Part shown: positions 15,078 to 23,047 of the stretch, piece by piece
Position numbering within the stretch: position 1 is the stretch's first letter
How the letters are laid out: every line of letters starts with the position of its first letter
DNA from: Isoptericola halalbus
GTDB taxonomy: Bacteria; Actinomycetota; Actinomycetes; Actinomycetales; Cellulomonadaceae
Reading direction: 5' to 3'
DNA length: 32,095 nt
Assembly: GCA_009663185.1 (NCBI GenBank)
Contig: VJZX01000003.1
Coordinates: 198,329-230,423, forward strand
Made by a program: the position numbers and the translations under genes
The notes under the pieces: generated by a model
Seen by the model: only the letters and a program-made list of their open reading frames with translations
Database searches by the model: none
Told to the model about the DNA's origin: nothing

Positions 15078-16394
15078 TCAGCCGCCGAGCTGCGACTCCG
15101 CCATCGCGAACCACTGCTCGACGAACTCGTCCACGGTGATGTTCTCGTACTGCAGCTCTTCGCCGAGCCGCTTGTACTCGGCCTCGAGCGCGCCGAAGCC
15201 CTCGACGGGGATCGGCGCCGGCTCGGTGATCTGGTCCGCCATAAGCTCCTCGTACTCCACGACCCGCGCGTCGACCGACCCGGGCTCGAGCTCCATGGCG
15301 TCACGCTGCGACTGCGTCGCCGGGACACCCTTGGACGTGCCGAAGATCCGGCCGACCTCCGGCTCGTTGACGAAGAAGTCGAGCAGCGCTGCGACGGCCG
15401 CGGGGTGCTCGGTGCTGGCCGAGGCCGCCATCTGGAACGTCCGCGCGAACAGGTGCTTCTGGCCGTCCGGCCCGGACGGCACGGGAAGCATGGTGATGTC
15501 GTCGACGCCGGTGCCGGCCACGTAGCCGGCGAGGAAGTTGTCCCAGCTCATCTCGAGGGCCTGCTCGTTGACCGTGAACCCGCTCTCGGGCAGGAGCTGC
15601 TGCGCACGCTGCACCGGGAAGAACGCCCCGGTGGCGCGCAGCTCGTCGCCCGAGGAGAGCCACTCGGTCATGTGCTCGGGGGTGAAGCCCAGCTGGCCGT
15701 CGTCGGTGAACGGGGTCACGCCCTGCTGGACGAGGTGCTGGAGGAAGGCCCAGAAGATGCCGGTGTAGTCGTTCGACCCGTACAGCGCCGGGTCCTCGCC
15801 GGCGCCGGCCGCGCTGGCCTCGGCGACCCAGGTGGCGAGGTCGTCCCAGGTGAAGTCGTCTGCGGGCGGCTCCAGGCCGAGCTGCTCGACCAGCCCGGGG
15901 TCGTAGAACGTCGCCAACGTGTTGGTGGCGGTCGGCACCGCGTAGACGGCGTCGTCGATCCGGCCGGAGTCGATGAGCTCGTCGGCGAGCTCGGACGTGT
16001 CGATCTCCTCGCCCAGGAACGGGCTCACGTCCAGGAGCTGTCCCGTGCTCGCGTACTCGCGCAGGAACGACGAGTCGAATTGCATGACGTCGGGCAGGGA
16101 GCTGCCCGCCGCCTCGGTGGCACGCGCCGTCCAGTAGTCGTCGAACGCCACGAACGACGGCTGGATCGTGATGTTGGGGTACTTCTCCTCGAACAGCTCG
16201 AGCGCCTCGGTGTAGCGGGCCGCGCGGTCGTCGTCGCCCCACCAGGCCACCCGGAGGGTGATCTCCTCGTCGGGATCGAGCGACGCGGCGACGTCAGGGT
16301 CGGCACCCGCCGACGAGCACGCGGCCAGGACGAGAGCGGCGGCCACTGCGGAGGCTCCGGCGGCGGACGGGCGGCGCGGGATGGAACGGAACAT
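15078..16394 (-). CDS. CUT1 ABC-transporter solute-binding lipoprotein (second copy)
   Basis: A 438-residue extracellular sugar-binding lipoprotein (family 1). The signal sequence ends in the lipobox LVLAAC with Cys26 as the lipid anchor. The mature protein has VAWWGDDDRAARY, IQPSFVAFDDYW, the hinge region TNTLATFYDPGLVEQLGLE and a C-terminal VEGFGALEAEYKRLGEELQY. It is a clear paralogue of the 21485-22795 protein, aligning along its whole length. There is no second permease pair, so both probably feed the same transporter. The start at 16394 has GGGAG upstream. A 14-bp hairpin separates it from the PL11 gene. It probably binds a different oligosaccharide from its paralogue. Confidence 0.92.
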   Translation of the reverse strand: MFRSIPRRPSAAGASAVAAALVLAACSSAGADPDVAASLDPDEEITLRVAWWGDDDRAARYTEALELFEEKYPNITIQPSFVAFDDYWTARATEAAGSSLPDVMQFDSSFLREYASTGQLLDVSPFLGEEIDTSELADELIDSGRIDDAVYAVPTATNTLATFYDPGLVEQLGLEPPADDFTWDDLATWVAEASAAGAGEDPALYGSNDYTGIFWAFLQHLVQQGVTPFTDDGQLGFTPEHMTEWLSSGDELRATGAFFPVQRAQQLLPESGFTVNEQALEMSWDNFLAGYVAGTGVDDITMLPVPSGPDGQKHLFARTFQMAASASTEHPAAVAALLDFFVNEPEVGRIFGTSKGVPATQSQRDAMELEPGSVDARVVEYEELMADQITEPAPIPVEGFGALEAEYKRLGEELQYENITVDEFVEQWFAMAESQLGG

Positions 16395-16436
16395 CGAGAA
16401 CTCCCATCGATCGAGCGGTCGTAGACGAGCGGAGCT

Positions 16437-16476
16437 GTCAGGCTCACGCCCGGGCATACCCTGGCGTGAGCCTGAC
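16437..16476 (-). terminator. intercistronic 14-bp perfect hairpin
   Basis: Bases 16437-16450 and 16463-16476 are perfectly complementary (GTCAGGCTCACGCC) around a 12-base loop. The hairpin lies between the PL11 stop at 16488 and the next start at 16394. No T-tract follows in the minus direction. It may therefore act as a partial terminator or as a 3'-end stabiliser that lowers expression of the downstream genes. Confidence 0.55.
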
Positions 16477-16487
16477 GACGCGGCAGG

Positions 16488-18788
16488 TCAGGGAATGGGC
16501 ACCTGCGACCAGTCGGTGTCCGACGCCAGGTAGAAGCCCGGGTAGGACGGCTGGTTGTAGGTGGTCTGCTGCCGCGCGACCTCGGCCCGGTACTGCGGGT
16601 CGTGCATGAGGGTGTAGAGCTTGATGTCCGTGATCTCGGTGGACAGGTACAGCCGCAGCGCCGACGAGTCCGTCGTGCGCACGAGTACCTCCTCGCGCCA
16701 GTCGCCGAAGACGTCGGCGACGAGCGACGGGTTGCCCTTGGTGTGGTTGTTCGTCAGGGTGCCGTCGAGGGTCAGGACCGTGCCGTCCCAGTCGACGATC
16801 CGCGGCGTCTGGTCGATCGACCCGTCGATGACCTGGGTCGACCCGTCCGCGGCCCAGCGCACGGACTGGTTGGTGCCGAGCGTGCGCGTCGAGAGCTGCT
16901 CGCCCGTGGCGCTCAGCGTCCCTGAGGCGTCCGTGCCGCCGGGCATCGAGGCCCAGACCTCGATTCCCGGGACGTCCGGCAGGACGTCGCCGATCATCGC
17001 CCGCCCGGTGTCGCGTCCGGAGTAGGCGCCGAACAGCACCTCGCCCGTGGCGGCGTCGCGCATCGCCGAGCCGTACGGCGCCCAGGCCCCGCCCTCGTGA
17101 CACGTCCAGATCTCCAGGCCCGGCCGCGACGGGTCGATATCGGTGACGTGCATCGCGTCGCCGTGGCCCAGCCCGGCGTAGGCACCGGGGTTCGCGCTGC
17201 CCTCGGGCAGGTGGTCGAACGACGAGTACAGCAGCGAGCCGTCGTGGTCGATCGTGGCCGAGCCGTAGACGATCTCGTGCCTGCCGTCGCCGTCGACGTC
17301 GGCCGCCGACAGCGAGTGGAAGCCCTGCGTCGTGATCGACCCGAACTCGGGGTCGGTGCCGGGTACGCCGTGCGGGCCGTCGTTGAACGGGTTGGTCATG
17401 GGCGTCCAGCCCGAGTCGACGAACCACCGCTCGGACAGGCTGTTGCCGTCCCAGTCGTAGGCGACGAGCGTCGTGCGCGTGTAGTAGCCGCGGGCGAAGA
17501 CCGCCGACGGGCGCTCGCCGTCGAGGTACGCGACGCCGGACAGGAACCGGTCGACCCGGTTGCCCGGCTCGATGCGCGACATCGCGTAGTCGCCCCACCG
17601 CAGCCCGTCGTCGTGCCGCCCGGGCTTGTAGTCGACGGTCTGCATCGGGCGGCCCGTGCGCCCGTCGAACACCGTGAGGTACTCGGGCCCGGAGATCACG
17701 AAGCCCTCGAACGTTCGCAGGTCGTTGCGTGCCGAGCGACTCGGCGCGTAGACGTCCATGAAGTAGTCCGCGAGCTCGCGTGCGTCGGTGTCGGACAGCG
17801 GGTAGTCGTACCGGGGCTCGACGCCGAACGCCTCCTCGAGGGTGGTGGGCCACTGCCCGCTCGTCACCTCGGGGTGGCTCGACCAGTCGCGGAACATCTG
17901 AACGACGTGCTCGTAGTAGTCGTCCGCGCTGTACCGGTAGTCGTCGGTGTGCTTGACGCCGGCCTTGCGGTCCCGCGCGGGGATCTGGACGTACTGCTCG
18001 CCGGCGGGCTCGCCGTTCTCGTACTTGACGACCTTCGTCCCCGGCGCGGTCTTGACCATGAGCTCGGCCTGGCCGTCGCCGTCGAAGTCGTACACCGGGA
18101 ACTGCGTGTAGTGGGCGCCCGAGCGGATGTTCACGCCCAGGTCGATGCGCCAGAGCTGCGTCCCGTCGAGCTCGTACGCGTCGAGGTACTGGTTGCCCGT
18201 GTACCCCTTCTGGGAGACGTCCTTGGAGTTGGACGGGTCCCACTTGAGGACGAGCTCGTACTCGCCGTCGCCGTCGAGGTCCGCGACGGACGCGTCGTTG
18301 GCCCGGTACGTGTAGCTCTCGCCGACGGGCGTGACACCGTCGGCCGGCTTGTTCAGCGGGATGTCGAGGTAGCCCGCGTCCCACGCCGTCACAGGCGCGC
18401 TGCGCTCGCCCTCGACGCCGTCCGTGACGGGGGCGACGGCGTACTCGGCCGAGCCCGTCCCGTCGCGGTCGACGTAGTTCGTCGAGTCGGTGACCGTCGC
18501 GATCGCCTCACCGTCGCGGTAGACGACGAAGTCGGCACCGGCCATACCGTCCTGGGTGTGGCCCGTGACCTCGGTGCCCAGCAGGCGCCAGGACAGGAAG
18601 ACACCTTCGCTGGTATGGGCGGCGACCAGCCCGCGGTCGAGCCGCTCGAGCTGGACGCCGCTCGTCGGGGCAGGCCCGCCGGGGGTCCCCCCGGGGGCGG
18701 CGACCGCCGTCGCGCCCGTGACCGCGAGCACTCCCGCGGTCGTCGCAGCGACGGCGCACGCCGTCGCTCTCGTGCTTCGTGTTCTCAT
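16488..18788 (-). CDS. secreted rhamnogalacturonan lyase, PL11
   Basis: A 766-residue extracellular enzyme that cleaves the alternating rhamnose-galacturonate backbone of pectin RG-I by beta-elimination, leaving unsaturated galacturonosyl ends. A classic signal peptide (arginine-rich start, hydrophobic core, cleavage near ATAVA/APGG) is present. The mature protein is an eight-bladed propeller with several acidic calcium-loop repeats (DLDGDGEYELVLKWDPSNSK, DFDGDGQAELMVKTAPGT, DVDGDGRHEIVYGS, DIDPSRPGLEIW) and VDSGWTPMTNPFNDGP. Length and ending (YPGFYLASDTDWSQVP) match the catalytic module alone, as in B. subtilis YesW/YesX, so there is no carbohydrate-binding module. The ATG at 18788 has GGGGAGAGAG upstream. 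Lies 104 bases after the DUF624-like gene in the same operon. Confidence 0.95.
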   Translation of the reverse strand: MRTRSTRATACAVAATTAGVLAVTGATAVAAPGGTPGGPAPTSGVQLERLDRGLVAAHTSEGVFLSWRLLGTEVTGHTQDGMAGADFVVYRDGEAIATVTDSTNYVDRDGTGSAEYAVAPVTDGVEGERSAPVTAWDAGYLDIPLNKPADGVTPVGESYTYRANDASVADLDGDGEYELVLKWDPSNSKDVSQKGYTGNQYLDAYELDGTQLWRIDLGVNIRSGAHYTQFPVYDFDGDGQAELMVKTAPGTKVVKYENGEPAGEQYVQIPARDRKAGVKHTDDYRYSADDYYEHVVQMFRDWSSHPEVTSGQWPTTLEEAFGVEPRYDYPLSDTDARELADYFMDVYAPSRSARNDLRTFEGFVISGPEYLTVFDGRTGRPMQTVDYKPGRHDDGLRWGDYAMSRIEPGNRVDRFLSGVAYLDGERPSAVFARGYYTRTTLVAYDWDGNSLSERWFVDSGWTPMTNPFNDGPHGVPGTDPEFGSITTQGFHSLSAADVDGDGRHEIVYGSATIDHDGSLLYSSFDHLPEGSANPGAYAGLGHGDAMHVTDIDPSRPGLEIWTCHEGGAWAPYGSAMRDAATGEVLFGAYSGRDTGRAMIGDVLPDVPGIEVWASMPGGTDASGTLSATGEQLSTRTLGTNQSVRWAADGSTQVIDGSIDQTPRIVDWDGTVLTLDGTLTNNHTKGNPSLVADVFGDWREEVLVRTTDSSALRLYLSTEITDIKLYTLMHDPQYRAEVARQQTTYNQPSYPGFYLASDTDWSQVPIP

Positions 18789-18865
18789 CTCGCTCTCTCC
18801 CCTGCATCGTTGCCGTGGTGTGTCGCGAGACCCGCCCGCACACGTCGCGGGCAGGTCGTGCCAGG

Positions 18866-18882
18866 CCGGCGGGCTCCGCCGG
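18866..18882 (-). terminator. short GC hairpin upstream of the PL11 gene
   Basis: CCGGCGG (18866-18872) pairs with CCGCCGG (18876-18882) around a 3-base loop. It lies in the 104-base gap between the membrane-protein gene and the PL11 gene. There is no T-tract. It could be a weak attenuator or an mRNA-stabilising stem. I see no clear promoter in this gap. Confidence 0.35.
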
Positions 18883-18892
18883 TCCGGACGTC

Positions 18893-19543
18893 TTAGTTGT
18901 CGCTGCGCTCCTCGTGCGCCGCCTCCATCCCGCGGCGCCGCACCTCCACGCCCGTGACGGCGAGCGCGAGCAGACCGCCCACGAGAACCGCGAGCGGCGG
19001 GAGCATCCACACGAAGGTCCAGCAGAGCCCTACCCCGACGAGGAGCAGGGCGGATCCGACGAGGTCGTCGCGGGCGCGCTGCGCACCGGTGACGAGCGCG
19101 GCCCGGGCGCCCGCACCCTGCGGCGAACCCTCGTCGTCGGACCAGGTGCCGGCGGCACGCAACAGCACGACGACGGCGATCGCGGCCGCGATCGCGACCA
19201 CCGCGGCGACCACCTCACCGCCGGGAAGGAAGCCTGAGCGGGCGAGCTGCAGGTCGAACGTCAGCAGGAGCGCGATCCCGACGGCGAGCAGCCCGAGCTG
19301 CCACAGGGCGCGCACGGCGGCCCACCACTCGCGGGCGAACCGGCCGACGCCGACGTCGCACCCGGAGACCTGGCGCCGCACGTGCGCGACCGCCGCGGCC
19401 AACGACGGCACCGCGGTGACCACGAGCAGGCTGCCCACGGTCACCAGGACTCCGGCGAGGAGGACCTCGCCGAGCAGGCCCAGCGCGGCCGCGGTCCGGG
19501 TCTCCCCCCCGGTACCGCCCCCTGCCTGCCGTGTTGGTCGCAT
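18893..19543 (-). CDS. YesL/DUF624-like integral membrane protein
   Basis: A 216-residue protein with about five hydrophobic segments (roughly 20-45, 80-98, 108-130, 160-180 and 181-200). The pattern GSLLVVTAVPSLAAAVAHVRR followed by a basic loop and FAREWWAAVRALWQLG fits the DUF624 family. B. subtilis YesL, encoded in the rhamnogalacturonan cluster, belongs to that family. The role is unknown; association with sugar ABC importers is the only consistent clue. The ATG at 19543 is two bases after the permease stop (TGAGGATG). Sequence identity to named members cannot be judged here, so the family call rests on topology, motif and context. Confidence 0.65.
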   Translation of the reverse strand: MRPTRQAGGGTGGETRTAAALGLLGEVLLAGVLVTVGSLLVVTAVPSLAAAVAHVRRQVSGCDVGVGRFAREWWAAVRALWQLGLLAVGIALLLTFDLQLARSGFLPGGEVVAAVVAIAAAIAVVVLLRAAGTWSDDEGSPQGAGARAALVTGAQRARDDLVGSALLLVGVGLCWTFVWMLPPLAVLVGGLLALAVTGVEVRRRGMEAAHEERSDN

Positions 19544-19545
19544 CC

Positions 19546-20502
19546 TCAGCCTTTGAGTCCCTGGGTGGCGACGCCGTCGACGATGTAGCGCTGGAAGAGG
19601 ATGAAGAACAGCATGACGGGCAGCAGGGCCAGGACGGCCATGGCCATCTGGGCGCCGTAGTCGGACACGGAGGTCTGGTCGACGTACAGCCGCAGCGCGA
19701 TGGGCAGCGGGTACAGATCGGGCCTCTTGAGGTAGAGCAGCGGGCCGAGGAAGTCGTTCCAGGACCAGATGAACGCGAAGATCGAGCTGGTGATGACGGC
19801 CGGGCGCATCAGCGGCAGCATGATCGAACGGAAGATGCGCAGGTGCCCGCAGCCGTCGATGCGGGCGGCCTCGTCGAGCTCGCGGGGCAGGTTGCGCATG
19901 AACTGGACCATGAGGAAGACGAAGAACGCCTCGGCAGCCAGGAACTTGCCGATCAGCAGCGGCACGAAGGTGTTCACCAGGCCGAAGGTGTTGAACATGA
20001 TGTACTGCGGGATGATCACCACGTGGAACGGCAGCAGCAGGGTGCCGATCATGATGGCGAAGAACAGCCCGCGGCCGGGGAACTCGATCCGGGCGAACGC
20101 GTAGGCGGACACCGCCGCCGAGGCCACCACCCCGATCACGGACATCACGGCCAGGAACGTGGAGTTGGCGAAGAAGGTCCAGAACGACACCCCGCCGATG
20201 CCGGACATCGCGGTTGCGAAGTTGTCCAGGCTCAGCCGGTCCGACCACAGGGTGACGTTGCCGATGATCTCCGACGACGGCTTGAGCGAGCTCATCGCCA
20301 TCCACGCCGCGGGGTAGAGCACCACCACGGTCAGCGCGGCCAGCAGCAGGTGGAACCCGACCGAACGGACCCCACGACGGCGCCGCGCGGCGGCGCGCCG
20401 CCGGTGCGCGTCGGCCCGCCGGCCACCGGTCTGCTCCTCCAGCAGCATCGTGGTGCCCGCAGCCTGGGCGGGCAGGTTCGGGGTGACGGCGTGATCGGTC
20501 AT
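19546..20502 (-). CDS. ABC sugar transporter permease, MalG type
   Basis: A 318-residue inner-membrane permease of a CUT1 importer with six predicted helices after a basic N-terminus. The cytoplasmic EAA loop (ELDEAARIDGCGHLRIFRSI) that contacts the ATPase is intact. The C-terminal segment (FQRYIVDGVATQGLKG) is typical of MalG-like subunits. Its ATG overlaps the MalF-type stop as ATGA. No ATP-binding subunit is encoded in the window. Gram-positive CUT1 systems commonly share one multipurpose ATPase (MsiK/MsmX type), so this is not a sign of decay. Confidence 0.95.
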   Translation of the reverse strand: MTDHAVTPNLPAQAAGTTMLLEEQTGGRRADAHRRRAAARRRRGVRSVGFHLLLAALTVVVLYPAAWMAMSSLKPSSEIIGNVTLWSDRLSLDNFATAMSGIGGVSFWTFFANSTFLAVMSVIGVVASAAVSAYAFARIEFPGRGLFFAIMIGTLLLPFHVVIIPQYIMFNTFGLVNTFVPLLIGKFLAAEAFFVFLMVQFMRNLPRELDEAARIDGCGHLRIFRSIMLPLMRPAVITSSIFAFIWSWNDFLGPLLYLKRPDLYPLPIALRLYVDQTSVSDYGAQMAMAVLALLPVMLFFILFQRYIVDGVATQGLKG

Positions 20503-21476
20503 CGGGAGTCTCCGGAGTAGTGGACCCAGCCCTTGGACGTGCGGAACAGCACCGCGGTGATCAGCCCCACCACGACGACCAGCACCCAGGCCATGGCCGA
20601 GGCGTAACCCATGTCGAACTGGGTGAAGCCCTTGACGTACAGGTAGAGGGTGTAGAACAGCGTCGAGTCCGCCGGCCCGCCCGTGCCCCCGGAGATGATG
20701 AACGCGCTGGAGAACACCTGGAACGCGTTGATCGTCTCCAGCAGCAGGTTGAAGAACAGCACCGGCGAGAGCATCGGCAGCGTGATCCGCAGGAACTTGC
20801 GCACCGGCCCTGCCCCGTCCACGCTCGCCGCCTCGTACAGCTCGGCCGGGACCTGCTTGAGCCCGGCCAGGAAGATCACCATCGGCGCGCCGAACGTCCA
20901 CACCGCCAGCAGGATCATCATCGGCATCGTGCGGTCCGGGTCACCCACCCAACCCCCGGGCTCCATCCCGAAGAACTGCTGGATGCGGTCCACGATCCCG
21001 TCGTCGATGAACATCGCCTTCCACACGATCGCCACCGAGACGCTCGCACCGATCAGCGACGGGGCGTAGAACACCGACCGGTACCCGCCCTGACCGCGGT
21101 GCTTCATGTTGAGCAGCATCGCCACGGCCAACGCTGCCGCGAGCTTGATCGGCGTCCCCACGAGCACGTACACCGCGGTCACGCGCGCCGAGGTCAGGAA
21201 CCGGCGATCGGCGAAGAGTGCCTGGAAGTTCTCCCACCCCACCCACTGCGGCGGCCGGAACAGGTCGTAGTCGGTGAACGCCAGGTACAACGACGCCAGC
21301 ATCGGGAACGCCGTCAACAGCAGGAAGCCCAGCAACCAGGGCGACAAGAACGCATAGCCCGCACCTGTGTCACGGACGAGGGACGCGTTCTTGCGGCGCC
21401 GCCCCCGCGCGGGGGACGGAACATCCGTCCCCCGCGCGGTGTCGAGCTCGATCTCGTTCGAATCCAGAGCGGACAT
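20499..21476 (-). CDS. ABC sugar transporter permease, MalF type
   Basis: A 325-residue partner permease with GYAFLSPWLLGFLLLTAFPM as the first helix and the EAA loop ELYEAASVDGAGPVRKFLRI. The start at 21476 lies eight bases after the stop of the first solute-binding protein. Codons 13-24 contain a perfect 16-bp inverted repeat (21405-21439) that would form a very stable mRNA hairpin soon after the start. This may reduce permease synthesis relative to the binding protein. The protein otherwise looks complete. Confidence 0.95.
   Translation of the reverse strand: MSALDSNEIELDTARGTDVPSPARGRRRKNASLVRDTGAGYAFLSPWLLGFLLLTAFPMLASLYLAFTDYDLFRPPQWVGWENFQALFADRRFLTSARVTAVYVLVGTPIKLAAALAVAMLLNMKHRGQGGYRSVFYAPSLIGASVSVAIVWKAMFIDDGIVDRIQQFFGMEPGGWVGDPDRTMPMMILLAVWTFGAPMVIFLAGLKQVPAELYEAASVDGAGPVRKFLRITLPMLSPVLFFNLLLETINAFQVFSSAFIISGGTGGPADSTLFYTLYLYVKGFTQFDMGYASAMAWVLVVVVGLITAVLFRTSKGWVHYSGDSR
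21405..21439 (-). other. perfect 16-bp inverted repeat inside the MalF-type coding sequence
   Basis: Bases 21405-21420 (CCGCGCGGGGGACGGA) are the exact reverse complement of 21424-21439, with a 3-base loop (ACA). In mRNA this forms a GC-rich stem within codons 13-24 of the permease gene, about 50-80 bases after the binding-protein stop. Placement between a highly needed binding protein and its permeases suggests an attenuator or an RNase/exonuclease barrier. Confidence 0.6.
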
Positions 21477-21484
21477 GACGATCC

Positions 21485-22795
21485 TCAGCCGACGTTGCTG
21501 CTCGCGAAGGCGAACCAGTCGGAGACGAACTGCTCGACGTCGATGTTGCCGTATTGAAGCTCCTCGCTGAGGCGCTTGTACTCGGCCTCGACCGCGCCGA
21601 AGCCCTCGACCGGGACGGGCGCCGGCTCGGTCACGGCGTCGGCCACGGACTCCTCGTACGCCACGACCTGCTCGTCGATCGAACCCGGCTCGACGTCCAT
21701 GGCGTCACGCTGCGCGGCGATCGCCGGGACACCCTTCGAGGTGCCGAAGATCCGGCCGACCTCCGGGTCGTTGACGAGGAAGTCGATGAGCGCTGCCGCC
21801 GCGGCGGGCTGCTCGGTCTTGCTCGACGCCGAGAGCAGCATCGACGGCTTCCAGAACTGCTGCGGACCACCGTCGCCCGACGGCATCGGCATCATCTGGA
21901 TGTTCTGCTCGGTCTCGGCGACGTAGCCGGCGAGGAAGTTGTCCCAGCTCGCCTCCGAGGCCGCCTCGCTGACGGTGAACCCGCCGAGCGGCTCGATCTG
22001 CTTCGTCTTGGCGATCGGGTAGAGGACGCCCTCGTCGCGCAGCGGCTGCGCCCGCTCGAGCCACTCGGTCATGTGGCTCTCGTCGAAGCCGAGCTGGCCG
22101 TCGGCCGTGAAGGGCTCGACGCCCTGCTGGATCAGCCACTGCAGGAAGAACCAGAAGGTACCGGAGTAGTCAGCGCTGCCGTAGATCACCGGGTCCTTGC
22201 CGGCGCCGGCCTTCGAGGCCTCCTTGAGCCAGGCGTCGTAGTCGTCCCAGGTGTAGCCCTCGGCTGGCGGCTCGATGCCGAGCTCGTCGAGCAGGTCGGC
22301 GTTGTAGAAGAGCGCGAGCGTGTTGGTGCTCGTCGGGATGCCGTACTGGGCGCCTTCGATCGAGCCCGCCTCGAGGAGCGCCTCGTCGAAGCCGCCGGTG
22401 TCCAGGTTGACGTCGATCTGCTCGTTCAGGTCGAGCAGCTGGCCCGTGCCGCCGTACTGGCGCAGGTAGGACAGGTCCATCTGGATGACGTCGGGCAGGG
22501 CGCCGCCGGCGGCCTCGGTCGCCCGGGCCGCCCAGTAGTCGTCCCAGGACTGGAACTGGGTCTGGACCGTGATGTTCGGGTTGGCCTCCTCGAAGAGGTC
22601 GATCGCCTCCTCGTACAGGGCCGCGCGGGTGTCGTCACCCCACCATGCCATGCTGATGGTGGCCTGCGCCTCGGTGTCGAGCTCCTCGCCCGACCCGGGC
22701 TCGGCCGTGCCCCCGCCACCACCGCACGCGGACAGGACGAGTGCGACCGAGGCGGTCGCCGCGGCCGTACCGACGGCCTTGCGTGTAATCCTCAT
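21485..22795 (-). CDS. CUT1 ABC-transporter solute-binding lipoprotein (first gene of the RG-I operon)
   Basis: A 436-residue sugar-binding lipoprotein with lipobox LVLSAC (Cys24) and a glycine-rich linker (CGGGGG) after the anchor. Core segments are SMAWWGDDTRAALYEEAIDL, FQSWDDYWAARATEAAGG, TNTLALFYNADLLDELGIEP and FGTSKGVPA. It delivers an oligosaccharide, probably an RG-I fragment, to the MalF/MalG-type permeases that follow. The ATG at 22795 has AAGGAGG at ideal spacing. The 5' leader of about 70 bases holds a small hairpin. Expression is probably controlled by the LacI-type operator at the promoter. Confidence 0.95.
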   Translation of the reverse strand: MRITRKAVGTAAATASVALVLSACGGGGGTAEPGSGEELDTEAQATISMAWWGDDTRAALYEEAIDLFEEANPNITVQTQFQSWDDYWAARATEAAGGALPDVIQMDLSYLRQYGGTGQLLDLNEQIDVNLDTGGFDEALLEAGSIEGAQYGIPTSTNTLALFYNADLLDELGIEPPAEGYTWDDYDAWLKEASKAGAGKDPVIYGSADYSGTFWFFLQWLIQQGVEPFTADGQLGFDESHMTEWLERAQPLRDEGVLYPIAKTKQIEPLGGFTVSEAASEASWDNFLAGYVAETEQNIQMMPMPSGDGGPQQFWKPSMLLSASSKTEQPAAAAALIDFLVNDPEVGRIFGTSKGVPAIAAQRDAMDVEPGSIDEQVVAYEESVADAVTEPAPVPVEGFGAVEAEYKRLSEELQYGNIDVEQFVSDWFAFASSNVG

Positions 22796-22832
22796 GAGAG
22801 CCTCCTTGCTCGTCGCTCATCGACGTCGGCGG

Positions 22833-22849
22833 GGCTGTGGGACACAGCC
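22833..22849 (-). other. 5' leader hairpin of the RG-I operon mRNA
   Basis: GGCTGTG (22833-22839) and CACAGCC (22843-22849) form a 7-bp stem with a 3-base loop. It lies in the predicted untranslated leader, upstream of the Shine-Dalgarno sequence of the first solute-binding gene. It may stabilise the 5' end. No riboswitch fold is evident. Confidence 0.35.
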
Positions 22850-22860
22850 ACTCGGACGAC

Positions 22861-22898
22861 TTGAATCGTTACAATACAGATCCCAGAGCAAATGTCCA
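22861..22898 (-). promoter_or_regulatory. predicted RG-I operon promoter with rhamnose-type LacI operator
   Basis: On the minus strand, -35 TGGACA (22898-22893) and -10 TATTGT (22876-22871) are 16 bases apart. TTGAATCGTTACAAT (22861-22875) overlaps the -10 and the start point. It differs from the lacI operator at 6993-7006 at one base and from the rhamnose operon site (TTGAATCGTTTCA) at one base of thirteen. This ties the two loci into one regulon. Confidence 0.65.
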
Positions 22899-22907
22899 GA
22901 GGCGCGG

Positions 22908-22919
22908 GAAAGCGCTTCA
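22908..22919. promoter_or_regulatory. second palindrome upstream of the RG-I promoter
   Basis: GAAAGCGCTTCA has a perfect AAGCGCTT core centred on CG, as in LacI-family operators, and lies just upstream of the -35 box. It differs from the rhamnose-type operator, so it may bind another LacI-family protein. The rest of the 252-base gap up to 23047 shows no other gene or clear signal. Confidence 0.35.
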
Positions 22920-23047
22920 TCACGATCCTGCAACGACCACCCTGCGCGCCGGGACGCGACGCCTGCATGGGCTCCGCGGAATTCCGAGCGTGGTATCGCT
23001 GCCAGCTCCGCGGGCGAGGCAACCCCGACGCCGGTTGACTGGACGGC

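Noticed and set aside
19546-21476. Missing ATP-binding subunit taken as evidence of a decayed transporter
   Set aside because: CUT1 importers in Gram-positive bacteria commonly use a shared ATPase encoded elsewhere, and both permeases have intact EAA loops.
2401-22310. Further apparent copies of GTAGAAC (for example 3183, 5408, 13982, 15902, 20652)
   Set aside because: They all lie in minus-strand coding sequence where GTTCTAC encodes Phe-Tyr or related residues. They lack the CGCCGAG prefix and the 20-bp spacing.
22908-22919. Catabolite-repression (CcpA cre) site
   Set aside because: The palindrome resembles cre, but CcpA is a Firmicutes regulator. I kept it only as a generic LacI-family-like site.
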